This document shows, in pieces, positions 54,779 to 63,202 of a stretch of 64,000 bases of DNA. Both the position numbers and the translations under genes were made by a program. How positions within the stretch are numbered: the stretch's first letter is position 1; each line of letters starts with the position of its first letter. The stretch covers positions 124,001-188,000 of the forward strand of contig NZ_ATUJ01000002.1 of assembly GCF_000420145.1 (NCBI RefSeq), read 5' to 3'. Source of the DNA: Paracoccus zeaxanthinifaciens ATCC 21588 (GTDB taxonomy: Bacteria > Pseudomonadota > Alphaproteobacteria > Rhodobacterales > Rhodobacteraceae). The notes beneath the pieces are model-generated. The model was not told the DNA's origin. It made no database searches and was given only the letters and a program-made list of their open reading frames with translations.

Positions 54779-55546
54779 ATGCAGGACGACCCCGCCATCC
54801 AGATCATCGATCTGCACAAGAGCTTCGGTGATGCGCATGTGCTTCGCGGCGTGACGCTGACGGCCCGTCCGGGCGACGTGGTGGCCGTGATCGGCGGGTC
54901 GGGTTCGGGCAAGTCCACGATGCTGCGCTGCATCAACCTGCTGGAACAGCCCAGTTCCGGCAGCATCGCCATCCGGGGCGAGGAATACCGCATGCGTCCC
55001 GGCGACGGCGGCCTCGTGCCCGCCGATCCGCGGCAGGTCCAGCGCATCCGCGCGCAGCTTGGCATGGTGTTCCAGAACTTCAACCTGTGGCAGCACCGCA
55101 CCGTGCTGGGCAACGTGACCGAGGTTCCGGTCCATGTCCTTGGCCTGCCCCGCGCACAGGCCGAGGCCCGCGCCCGTGCCGCGCTGGAACGCGTGGGCAT
55201 GGCCGACAAGGCCGATGCATGGCCCGCGCATCTGTCGGGCGGCCAGCAGCAGCGTGCCGCCATCGCCCGCGTTCTTGCGGTCGATCCGCTGGCCATGCTG
55301 CTGGACGAGCCGACCTCGGCGCTGGACCCCGAACTGGTGGGCGAGGTGCTGGCCGTGATCCGCGACCTGGCCGCCGAACGGCGCACGATGATCCTCGTGA
55401 CCCACGAAATGCGTTTTGCCCGCGACGTCGCCAGCCACGTGGTCTATCTGCGCGACGGCAGGATCGAGGAACAGGGCCCGCCCGAGCAGATCTTCGGCGA
55501 CCCCCGGTCGCCCCATCTGCGGCAATTCCTCGGGAATGCCGCGTGA
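54779..55546 (+). CDS. Polar amino acid ABC transporter ATP-binding protein
   Basis: 255-residue ATPase of the HisP/GlnQ/OccP class. Walker A GGSGSGKST, Q-loop MVFQNFNLWQHRTVLGN, signature HLSGGQQQRAAIARVL, Walker B AMLLDEPTSALD, VTHEMRFARDV H-loop. First gene of an ATPase-receptor-permease-permease operon; the receptor gene starts 20 bases after. Confidence 0.95.
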   Translation: MQDDPAIQIIDLHKSFGDAHVLRGVTLTARPGDVVAVIGGSGSGKSTMLRCINLLEQPSSGSIAIRGEEYRMRPGDGGLVPADPRQVQRIRAQLGMVFQNFNLWQHRTVLGNVTEVPVHVLGLPRAQAEARARAALERVGMADKADAWPAHLSGGQQQRAAIARVLAVDPLAMLLDEPTSALDPELVGEVLAVIRDLAAERRTMILVTHEMRFARDVASHVVYLRDGRIEEQGPPEQIFGDPRSPHLRQFLGNAA

Positions 55547-55565
55547 CACCGCAACAGGAGAGAAC

Positions 55566-56336
55566 ATGACACGCATCCTAGCAGCCCTTGCCGTCGCAAC
55601 CGGCCTTGCCACCCCGGCAATGGCCGAGGTCATGAAGGTCGGCGTCTCGGCCGAACCCTATCCGCCCTTCTACACGCCCGATGCCAGCGGCGAATGGACC
55701 GGCTGGGAGGTGGATTTCATGCACGAGATGTGCGCCCGCATCGGCGAGGAATGCGAAGTCACCCCCATCGCGTGGGAAGGCATCATCCCCGCGCTGAACA
55801 CCGGCAAGATCGACATGATCGTAGGTTCCATGTCGATCACGCCCGCGCGCGCGGAACAGATCAGCTTCTCGGACAAGTATTACGACACGCCGACCGGCCT
55901 GATCGTCGCCAAGGGCAGCAAGTACGGCAACAGCCCCGAGGCGCTGGAAGGCGCGATCATCGGCGCGCAGTCCGGCTCGATCCAGCAAGTCTATGCCGAG
56001 AAGTATTACGGCGACGTGGCGGGGCAGATCCGCGTCTACCAGACGCTGGACGAGGAACTGCAGGATCTTGCGGCGGGCCGGCTGGATGCCGTGATCGGCG
56101 ACGCGCTGGCGATGGACCCGTTCATCAACTCGGATCAGGGGCAGGCCTGCTGCGAATACCTGGGCGCGGTGCAGAACGACCCCGATGTGCTGGGCTATGG
56201 CGTGGGCGTCGGCCTGCGCAAGGACGATACCGAGCTGCTGGGCCGCATGAACGCCGCCATCGCGGAAATCCGCACCGACGGCACCTATGCCAAGCTGGCC
56301 GAACCCTGGTTCAACATCGACATCTACGGCGAGTGA
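55566..56336 (+). CDS. Polar amino acid ABC transporter binding protein (SBP family 3)
   Basis: 256 residues. Signal peptide to residue 20 (PAMA cleavage). Family 3 pattern: MKVGVSAEPYPPFYTPDASG, GWEVDFMHEMCARIGEECEV, WEGIIPALNTGKIDMIVGSMSITPARAEQISFS, and YYDTPTGLIVAKGSK. Probable ligands are basic or polar amino acids or opines; Cys pairs (CC in QACCEYLG) are unusual and may form a disulfide. A hairpin follows before the permeases. Confidence 0.94.
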   Translation: MTRILAALAVATGLATPAMAEVMKVGVSAEPYPPFYTPDASGEWTGWEVDFMHEMCARIGEECEVTPIAWEGIIPALNTGKIDMIVGSMSITPARAEQISFSDKYYDTPTGLIVAKGSKYGNSPEALEGAIIGAQSGSIQQVYAEKYYGDVAGQIRVYQTLDEELQDLAAGRLDAVIGDALAMDPFINSDQGQACCEYLGAVQNDPDVLGYGVGVGLRKDDTELLGRMNAAIAEIRTDGTYAKLAEPWFNIDIYGE

Positions 56337-56347
56337 CGCCCGACCGG

Positions 56348-56369
56348 CCGGCCCCGCCATCGGGGCCGG
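56348..56369 (+). other. Intercistronic hairpin between receptor and permease genes
   Basis: CCGGCCCCG (56348-56356) pairs perfectly with CGGGGCCGG (56361-56369) around a 4-base loop, 12 bases after the receptor stop. Likely stabiliser or partial terminator. Confidence 0.6.
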
Positions 56370-56400
56370 TCGCAACAGACACGACAGAACGGACGCGATC

Positions 56401-57120
56401 TTGTTTCAGTCCATCGACTTCGGGCTTCTGGCCCTGAACTCTCCGGGTTGGGGGGGCGCGCTGCTTGCGGGCTTCTGGCGCTCGATCCAGCTGGCCGCGG
56501 GCGGGTATGCCCTGGGCATCGTCATCGGCATCCTGGGCGCTGTGGCCAAGCTCTATGGCGGGCGGGTGTCCCGCGACCTGGCCGAAATCTATACCATGAC
56601 CATCCGCGCGGTGCCCGAACTGGTGCTGATGCTGATCTTCTACTATGCGGGCACGGACCTGCTGAACCGGCTGATGGGCCTGTTCGGCGCCGGGGGCATC
56701 GACGTGAACGGGCTTGCCGCGGGCATCCTGGTCATCGGCCTCGTGCAGGGGGGATACACCACCGAGGTGATCCGCGCCGCGATCCTTGCCGTGCCGCGCG
56801 GCCAGATCGAGGCCGCACATTCCTTCGGCATGTCCCCCATGCGCGTCATGCGCCGCATCACCCTGCCCGCCATGCTGCCCCATGCCATTCCCGGCATGGC
56901 GAACCTGTGGATGATCGCCACCAAGGACACCGCGCTTCTGGCGGTGATCGGCTTCAGCGAACTGACGCTGGTGACCAAGCAGGCGGCGGCCGCGACGCGG
57001 GAATATTTCCTGTTCTTCATCGCGGCGGGGCTTCTGTACCTGATCCTGACGCTTGGATCGAATGTCGTCCTGCGCCTGTTCGAGCGCCATGCCCGCCGCG
57101 GCATGGTCGCCCCGCGCTGA
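56401..57120 (+). CDS. Polar amino acid ABC permease 1
   Basis: 239-residue HisQ/HisM-type permease, about five helices. TTG start at 56401 after a weak GGACG site; MFQSIDFGLLALNSPGWGGALL is the start. It has the conserved permease loop GYTTEVIRAAILAVPRGQIEAAHSFGMSPMRVMRRITLPAM. Works with the second permease and ATPase. The rare TTG start may lower its expression. Confidence 0.92.
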   Translation: MFQSIDFGLLALNSPGWGGALLAGFWRSIQLAAGGYALGIVIGILGAVAKLYGGRVSRDLAEIYTMTIRAVPELVLMLIFYYAGTDLLNRLMGLFGAGGIDVNGLAAGILVIGLVQGGYTTEVIRAAILAVPRGQIEAAHSFGMSPMRVMRRITLPAMLPHAIPGMANLWMIATKDTALLAVIGFSELTLVTKQAAAATREYFLFFIAAGLLYLILTLGSNVVLRLFERHARRGMVAPR

Positions 57121-57136
57121 GAAAGGGGGAAACACG

Positions 57137-57967
57137 ATGCCCGACATGGACACGATCACACCCCTTCGCCCCGCGACCGGCGCCCAGCTTCTGGCGGGCC
57201 TGCGCGGATTGCTGATGCCCCACCGGCTGATCATGCTGGCGCTGGCCCTGACGGGGCTTGCGGCGATGGTCACGCAGATGGACTGGTCCTGGCTGCCCGC
57301 CTATCTGCCGCGGCTGTGGGGCGGGCTTCTGACGACGCTGTGGATGCTTGCGGGCAGCGTGATCTTGGGCTTCGCGCTGGCGCTCCCCTTGGGCGTGGTG
57401 CAGGTCATCGGCCCGCGCCCGCTGCGCTGGCTGGCATCGGGCTTCTGCACCGTGGTGCGGGGCACGCCGCTGCTGCTGCAGCTGTGGCTGCTCTATTACG
57501 GGCTGGGGTCGCTGTTCGCGGCCTATCCCGTCATCCGCGAGACCTGGGCCTGGCCCTATCTGCGCGAGGCGTGGCCCTATGGGCTGCTGGCGCTGACCAT
57601 ATCCTTCGCCGCCTACGAGGGCGAGGTGATGCGCGGCGCTTTCGCCGGCGTCCCCAACGGAGAGCTGGAGGCCGCCCGCGCCTTCGGCATGTCCCCCCGC
57701 AAGGTGTTCTTCCGCGTCTGGCTGCCGCGCGCGGTCCATCGCGCCCTGCCCGTCCTGACCGGAGAGATCATCCTGCAGCTGAAATCGACCCCGCTGATCG
57801 CGACGATCGCGGTCGCCGATCTCTATGCGATCGTCACGCGGGTCCGGCAGGCGACGCTGTTGACCTACGAGCCGCTGCTGCTGCTGGCGGGGATCTATCT
57901 CTGCCTCAGCGCGATCCTGACGATCGCGCTGAGATGGCTGGAAGGGCGGATGCCCTCGGGGGGCTGA
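57137..57967 (+). CDS. Polar amino acid ABC permease 2
   Basis: 276 residues, about 6 helices; the N-terminus is about 40 residues longer than permease 1. Conserved loop EVMRGAFAGVPNGELEAARAFGMSPRKVFFRVWLPRA. ATG 57137 has GAAAGGGGG upstream. Forms the heterodimer with permease 1. Confidence 0.93.
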   Translation: MPDMDTITPLRPATGAQLLAGLRGLLMPHRLIMLALALTGLAAMVTQMDWSWLPAYLPRLWGGLLTTLWMLAGSVILGFALALPLGVVQVIGPRPLRWLASGFCTVVRGTPLLLQLWLLYYGLGSLFAAYPVIRETWAWPYLREAWPYGLLALTISFAAYEGEVMRGAFAGVPNGELEAARAFGMSPRKVFFRVWLPRAVHRALPVLTGEIILQLKSTPLIATIAVADLYAIVTRVRQATLLTYEPLLLLAGIYLCLSAILTIALRWLEGRMPSGG

Positions 57968-57980
57968 GGCCCCCCTTCCT

Positions 57981-58715
57981 TCAGTCGCGGAAATCGGGGG
58001 CGGTGCGGTCCAGCATGCGAAGATGCGCCGCCCATTCCAGCGCAAGATCGTCATCCTCGCCCATGTTGCCCTGGTACTGCGCGGCGACATGGGCGGCTGT
58101 GGCATCGTCCACCATCCGCAGCGGACGGCCCATCGACAGGGTGGCGACCTGGATCTCGCAGGCGCGTTCCAGATAGAACATGTTGTTGAACATCCGCGCC
58201 GCGCTGTCGCCGGTGGCTAGCAGCCCGTGATTGCGCAGGATCAGCACCGGCCTGTCGCCCATGCTGGCGACGATGCGGTCGCGTTCCGACAGGTCCAGCG
58301 CGATCCCCTCGTAGTCGTGATAGGCCGTGCGCCCGTGGAACTGCAGCGCGATCTGGTTCAGCGGCAGCAGCCCTTCCTCCATCGCCGAGACGGCGACGCC
58401 CGCGCGCGAATGGGTGTGCATGATCCAGGCCGCATCGTGATTGGCGCGGTGGATCGCGGAATGGATGGTGAAGCCCGCCGGATTGACCCCGTGGGGGCCG
58501 TCATCCAGCTTGTTCCCCTCGACGTCGATCTTGACCAGCGAGGATGCGGTGATCTCCTCCCATGCGAGGCCATAGGGGTTGATCAGGAACGCCCCCTCCT
58601 GCCCCGGCACGCGGGCGGTGATATGGGTATAGATCAGGTCGGTGAACCGGTAATGCGCCGCCAGCCGGTAGCAGGCGGCAAGCTCGATCCGGGTCTGCCA
58701 TTCAGGATCGGTCAT
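57981..58715 (-). CDS. Class II aldolase/adducin family protein
   Basis: 244 residues. Zinc-type histidines in MHTHSRAGVAVSA (His100, His102) and RNHGLLATG match the class II aldolase/adducin fold; FTDLIYTHITARVPGQEGAFLINPYG is the N-terminal pattern. Most such small proteins with adducin-like motif are of unknown substrate. It is convergent with the amino acid operon and upstream (in its own direction) of no close gene; the dehydrogenase gene starts its operon partner. Confidence 0.89.
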   Translation of the reverse strand: MTDPEWQTRIELAACYRLAAHYRFTDLIYTHITARVPGQEGAFLINPYGLAWEEITASSLVKIDVEGNKLDDGPHGVNPAGFTIHSAIHRANHDAAWIMHTHSRAGVAVSAMEEGLLPLNQIALQFHGRTAYHDYEGIALDLSERDRIVASMGDRPVLILRNHGLLATGDSAARMFNNMFYLERACEIQVATLSMGRPLRMVDDATAAHVAAQYQGNMGEDDDLALEWAAHLRMLDRTAPDFRD

Positions 58716-58725
58716 CGGTATCTCC

Positions 58726-59664
58726 TCAGTATCCCTGGCTGCGGTCGATCAGCAGGTCAGGCGTCTGGCCGTCGCGCAGTGCGCGGGCGGTGCGCATGAT
58801 CTGGTCGGCGACCACCTCGGGGATGGAATCGCTGGCGATATGGGGGGTGATGCGCAGCCGCTCGTCCGCCCAGAAGGGGTGATCGGCGGGCAGAGGCTCG
58901 GTCCGGAACACGTCCAGCGTGGCGCCCGACAGATGGCCCGCATCCAGCGCGGCGGTCAGGTCGGCCTCGACCAGGTGCTCGCCCCGCCCGATCTGGATCA
59001 GCCGCGCGCCGGGGGCCAGCCGCGACAGCAGCGCGGCGTCCAGGATGTCGCGCGTGGCGTCGGTCAGCGGCAGCACGTTCACCAGCACATCCGCCCCGTC
59101 GGCGGCGCGCCCGACCGCATCGTCGCCCGTCAGATAGGTCACCCCCGGCAGCGGCGCATCCGGCGTGCTGCGGCAGGCCACCCGCAGCGTGAAGCCCAAG
59201 ACGCGCAGCGCCTCGATCACGGCGCGGCCCATCGTGCCGTGGCCCAGAACGGCGATGCGCAGCGCCTCAGGGGCCTGCATGGGATGGGGATGCCAGACGC
59301 GCCGCGCCGCATTGGCCGCCATCTGCGGGAAATTGCGGCTGTCATGCAGCACCTCGTGGGCGACGAAGCCCGCCATCAGCGCCGCCTGGTGCGGATCGCG
59401 CACGCGCGCGATGCCGACATGGCCGGGCAGCCCCGAATGGTCCAGCAGCGCATCAACGCCTGCGCCGATGGACATGGCCACCTCCAGGTTCGGATAGGCC
59501 GCGAAGGCCCCCTGCCCCGGCTGCCAGCACACCGCCAGGCGCACCGCCGCCGGATCCGCCACATCCTCGGGCCGCCGCAGCACGACATCCTCGCCCAGGT
59601 AATCGCCATAGAGCGCCTGCAGATCCAGACTGTCGCTCAGATACACGCCCTCGATGCGGTCCAT
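58726..59664 (-). CDS. D-2-hydroxyacid dehydrogenase, GhrA-like
   Basis: 312 residues, NAD(P)-dependent reduction of glyoxylate or hydroxypyruvate. Rossmann motif IAVLGHGTMGRAVIEALRVLGF, catalytic-type Arg/Glu/His pattern in LIQIGRGEHLVEADL, TLDVFRTEPLP and TPHIASDS. The stop is 10 bases before the aldolase start, so the two form one minus-strand operon with this gene first. Divergent from the homocysteine methyltransferase. Confidence 0.91.
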   Translation of the reverse strand: MDRIEGVYLSDSLDLQALYGDYLGEDVVLRRPEDVADPAAVRLAVCWQPGQGAFAAYPNLEVAMSIGAGVDALLDHSGLPGHVGIARVRDPHQAALMAGFVAHEVLHDSRNFPQMAANAARRVWHPHPMQAPEALRIAVLGHGTMGRAVIEALRVLGFTLRVACRSTPDAPLPGVTYLTGDDAVGRAADGADVLVNVLPLTDATRDILDAALLSRLAPGARLIQIGRGEHLVEADLTAALDAGHLSGATLDVFRTEPLPADHPFWADERLRITPHIASDSIPEVVADQIMRTARALRDGQTPDLLIDRSQGY

Positions 59665-59799
59665 GAAACCCCCTTTCGCCTGCTTGTTGACCGTTTGTAT
59701 AACAACATCGCCGCGACGCAACCGAAAGCACGGGTCTGTCATCCCCCTGCCCTTTCGATTAGCAGCGGCGCCGGAACCACATCGCCCGAGGAACATGAC

Positions 59800-60729
59800 A
59801 TGAGCGGGATCACCCTTCTGGACGGCGGCATGAGCCGCGAACTCGAACGGCAGGGCGCCACGCTGCGCCAGCCGGAATGGTCGGCGCTGGCGCTGATGAA
59901 CGAACCTGCCAAGGTCCGCGACGCGCATGCCGCCTTCATCGCGGCGGGATCGCGGGTCGTGACGGCCAACAGCTATGCCGTCGTGCCCTTCCACCTGGGG
60001 CAGTCGGTCTTCGACGAACGCGGTGCCGAACTGGCGGACCGCGCCGGTCGCCTCGCGCGCGAGGCTGCGGATGCCGAACCCGGCGTGCTGGTCGCGGGCG
60101 CCCTGCCCCCGGCCTGCGGGTCCTACATCCCCGAGGAATTCGACGCACAGGCCGCCGCGCAGATCCTGTCGGTGTTGGTCGCAGGCATGCAGCCGCATGT
60201 CGACCTGTGGCTGGCCGAAACCATGAGCAGCATCGAGGAGGCGACGACCACCGCCGCCGCCGTCGCCGGATCGCCGCATCCGCTCTGGGTGTCCTACACG
60301 CTGCGCGACGACGCGGCGGCCATCGCGCAAGGCACGCCGGTCCTGCGGTCGCGCGAAGGCGTGGCCGAGGCGGTCGAGGCCGCGATCGGCGCGGGCGCGT
60401 CCGCCATCCTCTTCAACTGCTCCATGCCCGAGGTGATGGAGGGCGCGATCCGCATCGCGAAGACGGTGATCGGCGATCGCGACATCCCCGTCGGCGTCTA
60501 TGCCAATGCCTTCGAGAGCCAGGACGACGAACGTGCCGCCAACGAGGCCCTGTCGGGCATCCGCGCCGACCTGGACCCGCTGAACTACGGCAACTGGGTC
60601 GAGAAGTGGATCGCCGCAGGTGCCACGCTGGTCGGCGGCTGCTGCGGGATCAACGCCCCCCATATCGAGCGGCTGCGCGACCATCTGCTGAAGCGCCACG
60701 ACCTGATCGACGCGGAACAGGGCGCCTGA
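59800..60729 (+). CDS. Homocysteine S-methyltransferase family protein
   Basis: 309 residues. Transfers a methyl group to homocysteine (donor S-methylmethionine, betaine or another). Zinc Cys ligands are Cys207 (LFNCSMPE) and Cys281-Cys282 (GGCCGINAPH). N-terminus LLDGGMSRELERQGATL matches the family. ATG 59800 preferred over ATG 59795 out of frame. Its own terminator follows. Confidence 0.93.
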   Translation: MSGITLLDGGMSRELERQGATLRQPEWSALALMNEPAKVRDAHAAFIAAGSRVVTANSYAVVPFHLGQSVFDERGAELADRAGRLAREAADAEPGVLVAGALPPACGSYIPEEFDAQAAAQILSVLVAGMQPHVDLWLAETMSSIEEATTTAAAVAGSPHPLWVSYTLRDDAAAIAQGTPVLRSREGVAEAVEAAIGAGASAILFNCSMPEVMEGAIRIAKTVIGDRDIPVGVYANAFESQDDERAANEALSGIRADLDPLNYGNWVEKWIAAGATLVGGCCGINAPHIERLRDHLLKRHDLIDAEQGA

Positions 60730-60734
60730 CAACG

Positions 60735-60765
60735 AAAAAGGGCGGTAAATCCGCCCTTTTTGTTT
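60735..60765. terminator. Bidirectional terminator between homocysteine methyltransferase and parB
   Basis: AAAAAGGGCGG (60735-60745) pairs with CCGCCCTTTTT (60751-60761), followed by GTTT; A and T runs on both sides make it bidirectional. Confidence 0.88.
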
Positions 60766-60780
60766 ATTATCAATGGGTTA

Positions 60781-60808
60781 AGTGATCTTCCCCGCGGGGA
60801 AGATCACT
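60781..60808. repeat. 28-bp perfect palindrome at the parB 3' end (parS-like)
   Basis: Each half is 14 bases and the centre is TTCCCCGCGGGGAA (60788-60801). It includes the parB stop codon (60804-60806). The outer part GTGATC is shared with the copy at 62203. It may be a partition site, a terminator, or both. Confidence 0.6.
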
Positions 60809-61901
60809 CGATCTGGTCCAGCATCGAGGCCACGGCGGCCTCCAGCCTGCGCCGGTCCACGGTCGAGAAGTCGCGCGGCAGCCGGATCTCCAGCCGCCCA
60901 TTCGCCGCGACGCATTTCGCCTGTCCCTGGGGTCGGCGCAACTGGAAAGTCGTCTTGGCCTTGCCCGCCGGCTGCTTTTCGCCCGACGGCTTGGCGGCCT
61001 TGCCCGCAGGTGCAGGCGCCCCCTGCCCCGCATAGCGGCGCAGCACCTCCAGCTCGTCGGTAATCGACCGCGTGTCCCAGTTCTTCAGCTCGGCCTTGAT
61101 CGCCGCCCCGGTCCCCGGCACATCCTCGAGCCGCTGCGCCAGCGACAACCCGAGCGCGCGCGGAATCTCCTGCGCATACATCAGCGTCTCGCCCAGCTTC
61201 TCGACCAGCGGGATGAAGTTCCGGATATAGCTGCGCTTCTGATAGCCCGCCGACTTAAACAGGATCGCGACCGCCTTTTCGGGATCGTTCTCGGGGGTCA
61301 GCGGGTCCATGGCATAGTGCAGCGCCAGCTGCGCCATTTCGGCGAACGAGATGTCCTTGCGGACTAGGTTCTCGTCGACCATGCGCCGATACAGGTCGTC
61401 CAGCGCCTCGCCCTTGGCCGAGATGCCCGCCGGAATGCGCCCCCATTTGTCGGCGTCCTTCGTCTCGTCCAGCAGCCGCTTGAACGCCGACAACCTGCGC
61501 CAGCCCTGGATCAGCTCGTAGCGCCCCTCGCCCACCGGCTCGACCCGGATAGGGTTCGACAGCCCGATGTCGCGGATCGACGAGACCAGCTCCTCCAGCT
61601 CGAAGTCGGCGACCGGGCGGCGGTCGCGGATCAGCTTCTGGGTGTCGATCGCGTCCAGCGGGATCAGGTCGGTGATCAGCCCTGCCCGCTTCAGGCGCAC
61701 ATGTTCCTGCGCAAGCGCGTCGTTCTCGGCCCGGATCTGGGCCTCGACCTTGGCGCGGTCGCGGCTGCTCTCGGCGGTTTCGGCGATGGCTGCGGCCATC
61801 GGGCCGCGGCGGCTTTCCTTGTCGTCCTTCCCCGCGGGGAAGGTTTGCGGCTCATCCTCGGTCGGGATGTCGATGTCGAACATCCGGCGCTTGCGGCTCA
61901 T
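60804..61901 (-). CDS. parB: ParB/RepB-family centromere-binding partition protein
   Basis: 365 residues. ParB-type nuclease-like region (RPVADFELEELVSSIRDIGLSNPIRVEPVGEGRYELIQGWRRLSAFKRL, with the GERR-like box as GWRR) and HTH DNA-binding segment (ISFAEMAQLALHYA), then a C-terminal basic and dimer region. ATG 61901 overlaps the parA stop (ATGA). Residues near 20 carry TFPAGKDD encoded by the palindrome at 61826-61843. Partner of ParA in replicon segregation. Confidence 0.9.
   Translation of the reverse strand: MSRKRRMFDIDIPTEDEPQTFPAGKDDKESRRGPMAAAIAETAESSRDRAKVEAQIRAENDALAQEHVRLKRAGLITDLIPLDAIDTQKLIRDRRPVADFELEELVSSIRDIGLSNPIRVEPVGEGRYELIQGWRRLSAFKRLLDETKDADKWGRIPAGISAKGEALDDLYRRMVDENLVRKDISFAEMAQLALHYAMDPLTPENDPEKAVAILFKSAGYQKRSYIRNFIPLVEKLGETLMYAQEIPRALGLSLAQRLEDVPGTGAAIKAELKNWDTRSITDELEVLRRYAGQGAPAPAGKAAKPSGEKQPAGKAKTTFQLRRPQGQAKCVAANGRLEIRLPRDFSTVDRRRLEAAVASMLDQIE
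61826..61843. repeat. parS-like palindrome inside parB
   Basis: Perfect 18-bp palindrome with core TTCCCCGCGGGGAA (61828-61841), inside the parB reading frame and encoding FPAGK. The 3' flank GGTTTGCGG resembles the copy behind thiC. Confidence 0.6.
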
Positions 61902-63202
61902 GCTGCATCCTCCAGCTTGTCCCAGGCGGCCATCACGTGGCCGCGGAATTCCTCGTAGGCCTGATCGAAGGTCGCCCGCGCGCGCCGCCACGTCCCCCGC
62001 GTCATCTCGCGATAGTCGATCTCGTAGATCGAGGACAGGAAGCGGCCCGACTGTTCGACCGCGCGGGTCAGTTCGATCGGGTGCTGCGCCATCCGGTCGC
62101 CGAAGACCTGCCCGAAGGCGTTCAGCATCGCCTGGTGCAGTTCGTTCGACGGCTCGTAGCGGGTCATGAGGAAGCGGACATCGGTGAACTGCTTGGGCAG
62201 CGTGATCTTCCCCGTGGGGAAGGATTCGAAACCGTGCGACAGATCCTCAAGCGCCTCGGACAGCTGGCCGATGAAGCTGGTCGTCGAGTCGTACTCCCAG
62301 TAACCTGGCCCCGACGGGATATAGAGCATGTCGGCTGCGAAGACCGCGTTCATCGACTGGTAGCCGATCGCAGGCGGGCAATCGAACAGGATCAGGTCGT
62401 AGGCGTCGTCCGGCAGCCCGTCGAGGAAGCGCGACACCGCGCCGAAGAAGGTCCATTCCGGGTTGAGGTGCCGATACTGGGCGCTTGCGAACTCGACGAA
62501 GGCGGCGTTGGCGCAGCTGGGAACGATGTCGATCGTCGGCCAAGCCGTCTGCTTGATGAAATCGGCAGGCCGCAACGACCCCAGGCCCATGTCCCGGATC
62601 GAGGAGGGCAACTTGCGTTGGGGCAGGGCGGTCCCGCTCTCGGCGCCCTGCGCGGCGGCGTTCATGCGGTCGGTCTCGCGCTCGAGGTCGCGGGCCATGA
62701 TGCCCCAGACGGTGTGATCCTCGCCCACATCCGACAGGCCCATGCTGTGGGACAGGGTCGCCTGCGGGTCGAAGTCGACCACCAGAACGCGATAGCCGTC
62801 CAGCGCCGCGGCATGGGCGAAATGCAGCGCCACCGTCGACTTGCCCGCGCCGCCCTTGAAGTTCGCGATCGCCGCGCGGAAGGCGCGCTTGCCCTCGGGG
62901 CGGGGGGGCATCAGGGACTTGCGGTTGATGCGGATGCGACGGCGCAACTCGTTGACCTCGTCGAGGCTGAACCAGCGCTGGCGGCCATCCTCCTCGACTT
63001 CCCCGAGGGGAAGGTTCGGATCCGCCGCCAGCTTGCCGCGGAAGGTCGACTGGTTGATCCGAAAGATCAGCTCGGACACCTCCCAGCTGGAGAAGCGGCG
63101 CAGCGTCTTCTCGTTCGAGGGACTGAAGGTCTGCCTGCGGATCCAGCCCTGCATCTTGAGCGACTGCGCCTGCAGTCTTGCGAGGTCTTCGTGCGTGTAC
63201 AT
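61898..63202 (-). CDS. parA: ParA/MinD-family partition ATPase with N-terminal HTH
   Basis: 434 residues. Deviant Walker A ANFKGGAGKST, with Lys116 and Lys121; VVDFDPQATLS and LILFDCPPAIG are the other nucleotide motifs. The first about 100 residues are a MerR-like helix-turn-helix (FSSWEVSELIFRINQSTFRGKL), the type Ia arrangement that autoregulates the operon. Two palindrome-encoded peptides, SFPTGKIT and NLPLGE, sit within it. Overlaps parB by 4 bases. Divergent from the replication gene. Confidence 0.93.
   Translation of the reverse strand: MYTHEDLARLQAQSLKMQGWIRRQTFSPSNEKTLRRFSSWEVSELIFRINQSTFRGKLAADPNLPLGEVEEDGRQRWFSLDEVNELRRRIRINRKSLMPPRPEGKRAFRAAIANFKGGAGKSTVALHFAHAAALDGYRVLVVDFDPQATLSHSMGLSDVGEDHTVWGIMARDLERETDRMNAAAQGAESGTALPQRKLPSSIRDMGLGSLRPADFIKQTAWPTIDIVPSCANAAFVEFASAQYRHLNPEWTFFGAVSRFLDGLPDDAYDLILFDCPPAIGYQSMNAVFAADMLYIPSGPGYWEYDSTTSFIGQLSEALEDLSHGFESFPTGKITLPKQFTDVRFLMTRYEPSNELHQAMLNAFGQVFGDRMAQHPIELTRAVEQSGRFLSSIYEIDYREMTRGTWRRARATFDQAYEEFRGHVMAAWDKLEDAA
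62203..62223. repeat. parS-like palindrome inside parA, copy 1
   Basis: TTCCCCGTGGGGAA (62208-62221), one central asymmetry, with GTGATC before it as in the parB 3' copy. Encodes FPTGK in parA. Confidence 0.55.
62998..63013. repeat. parS-like palindrome inside parA, copy 2
   Basis: CTTCCCCGAGGGGAAG, 16 bp, one central asymmetry, then GTTCG as in the copy behind thiC. Encodes LPLGE in the N-terminal domain of parA. Confidence 0.5.

Noticed and set aside
60781..63013. Palindromes as a CRISPR array
   Set aside because: Copies are hundreds of bases apart, palindromic and mostly inside genes, so not a repeat-spacer array.
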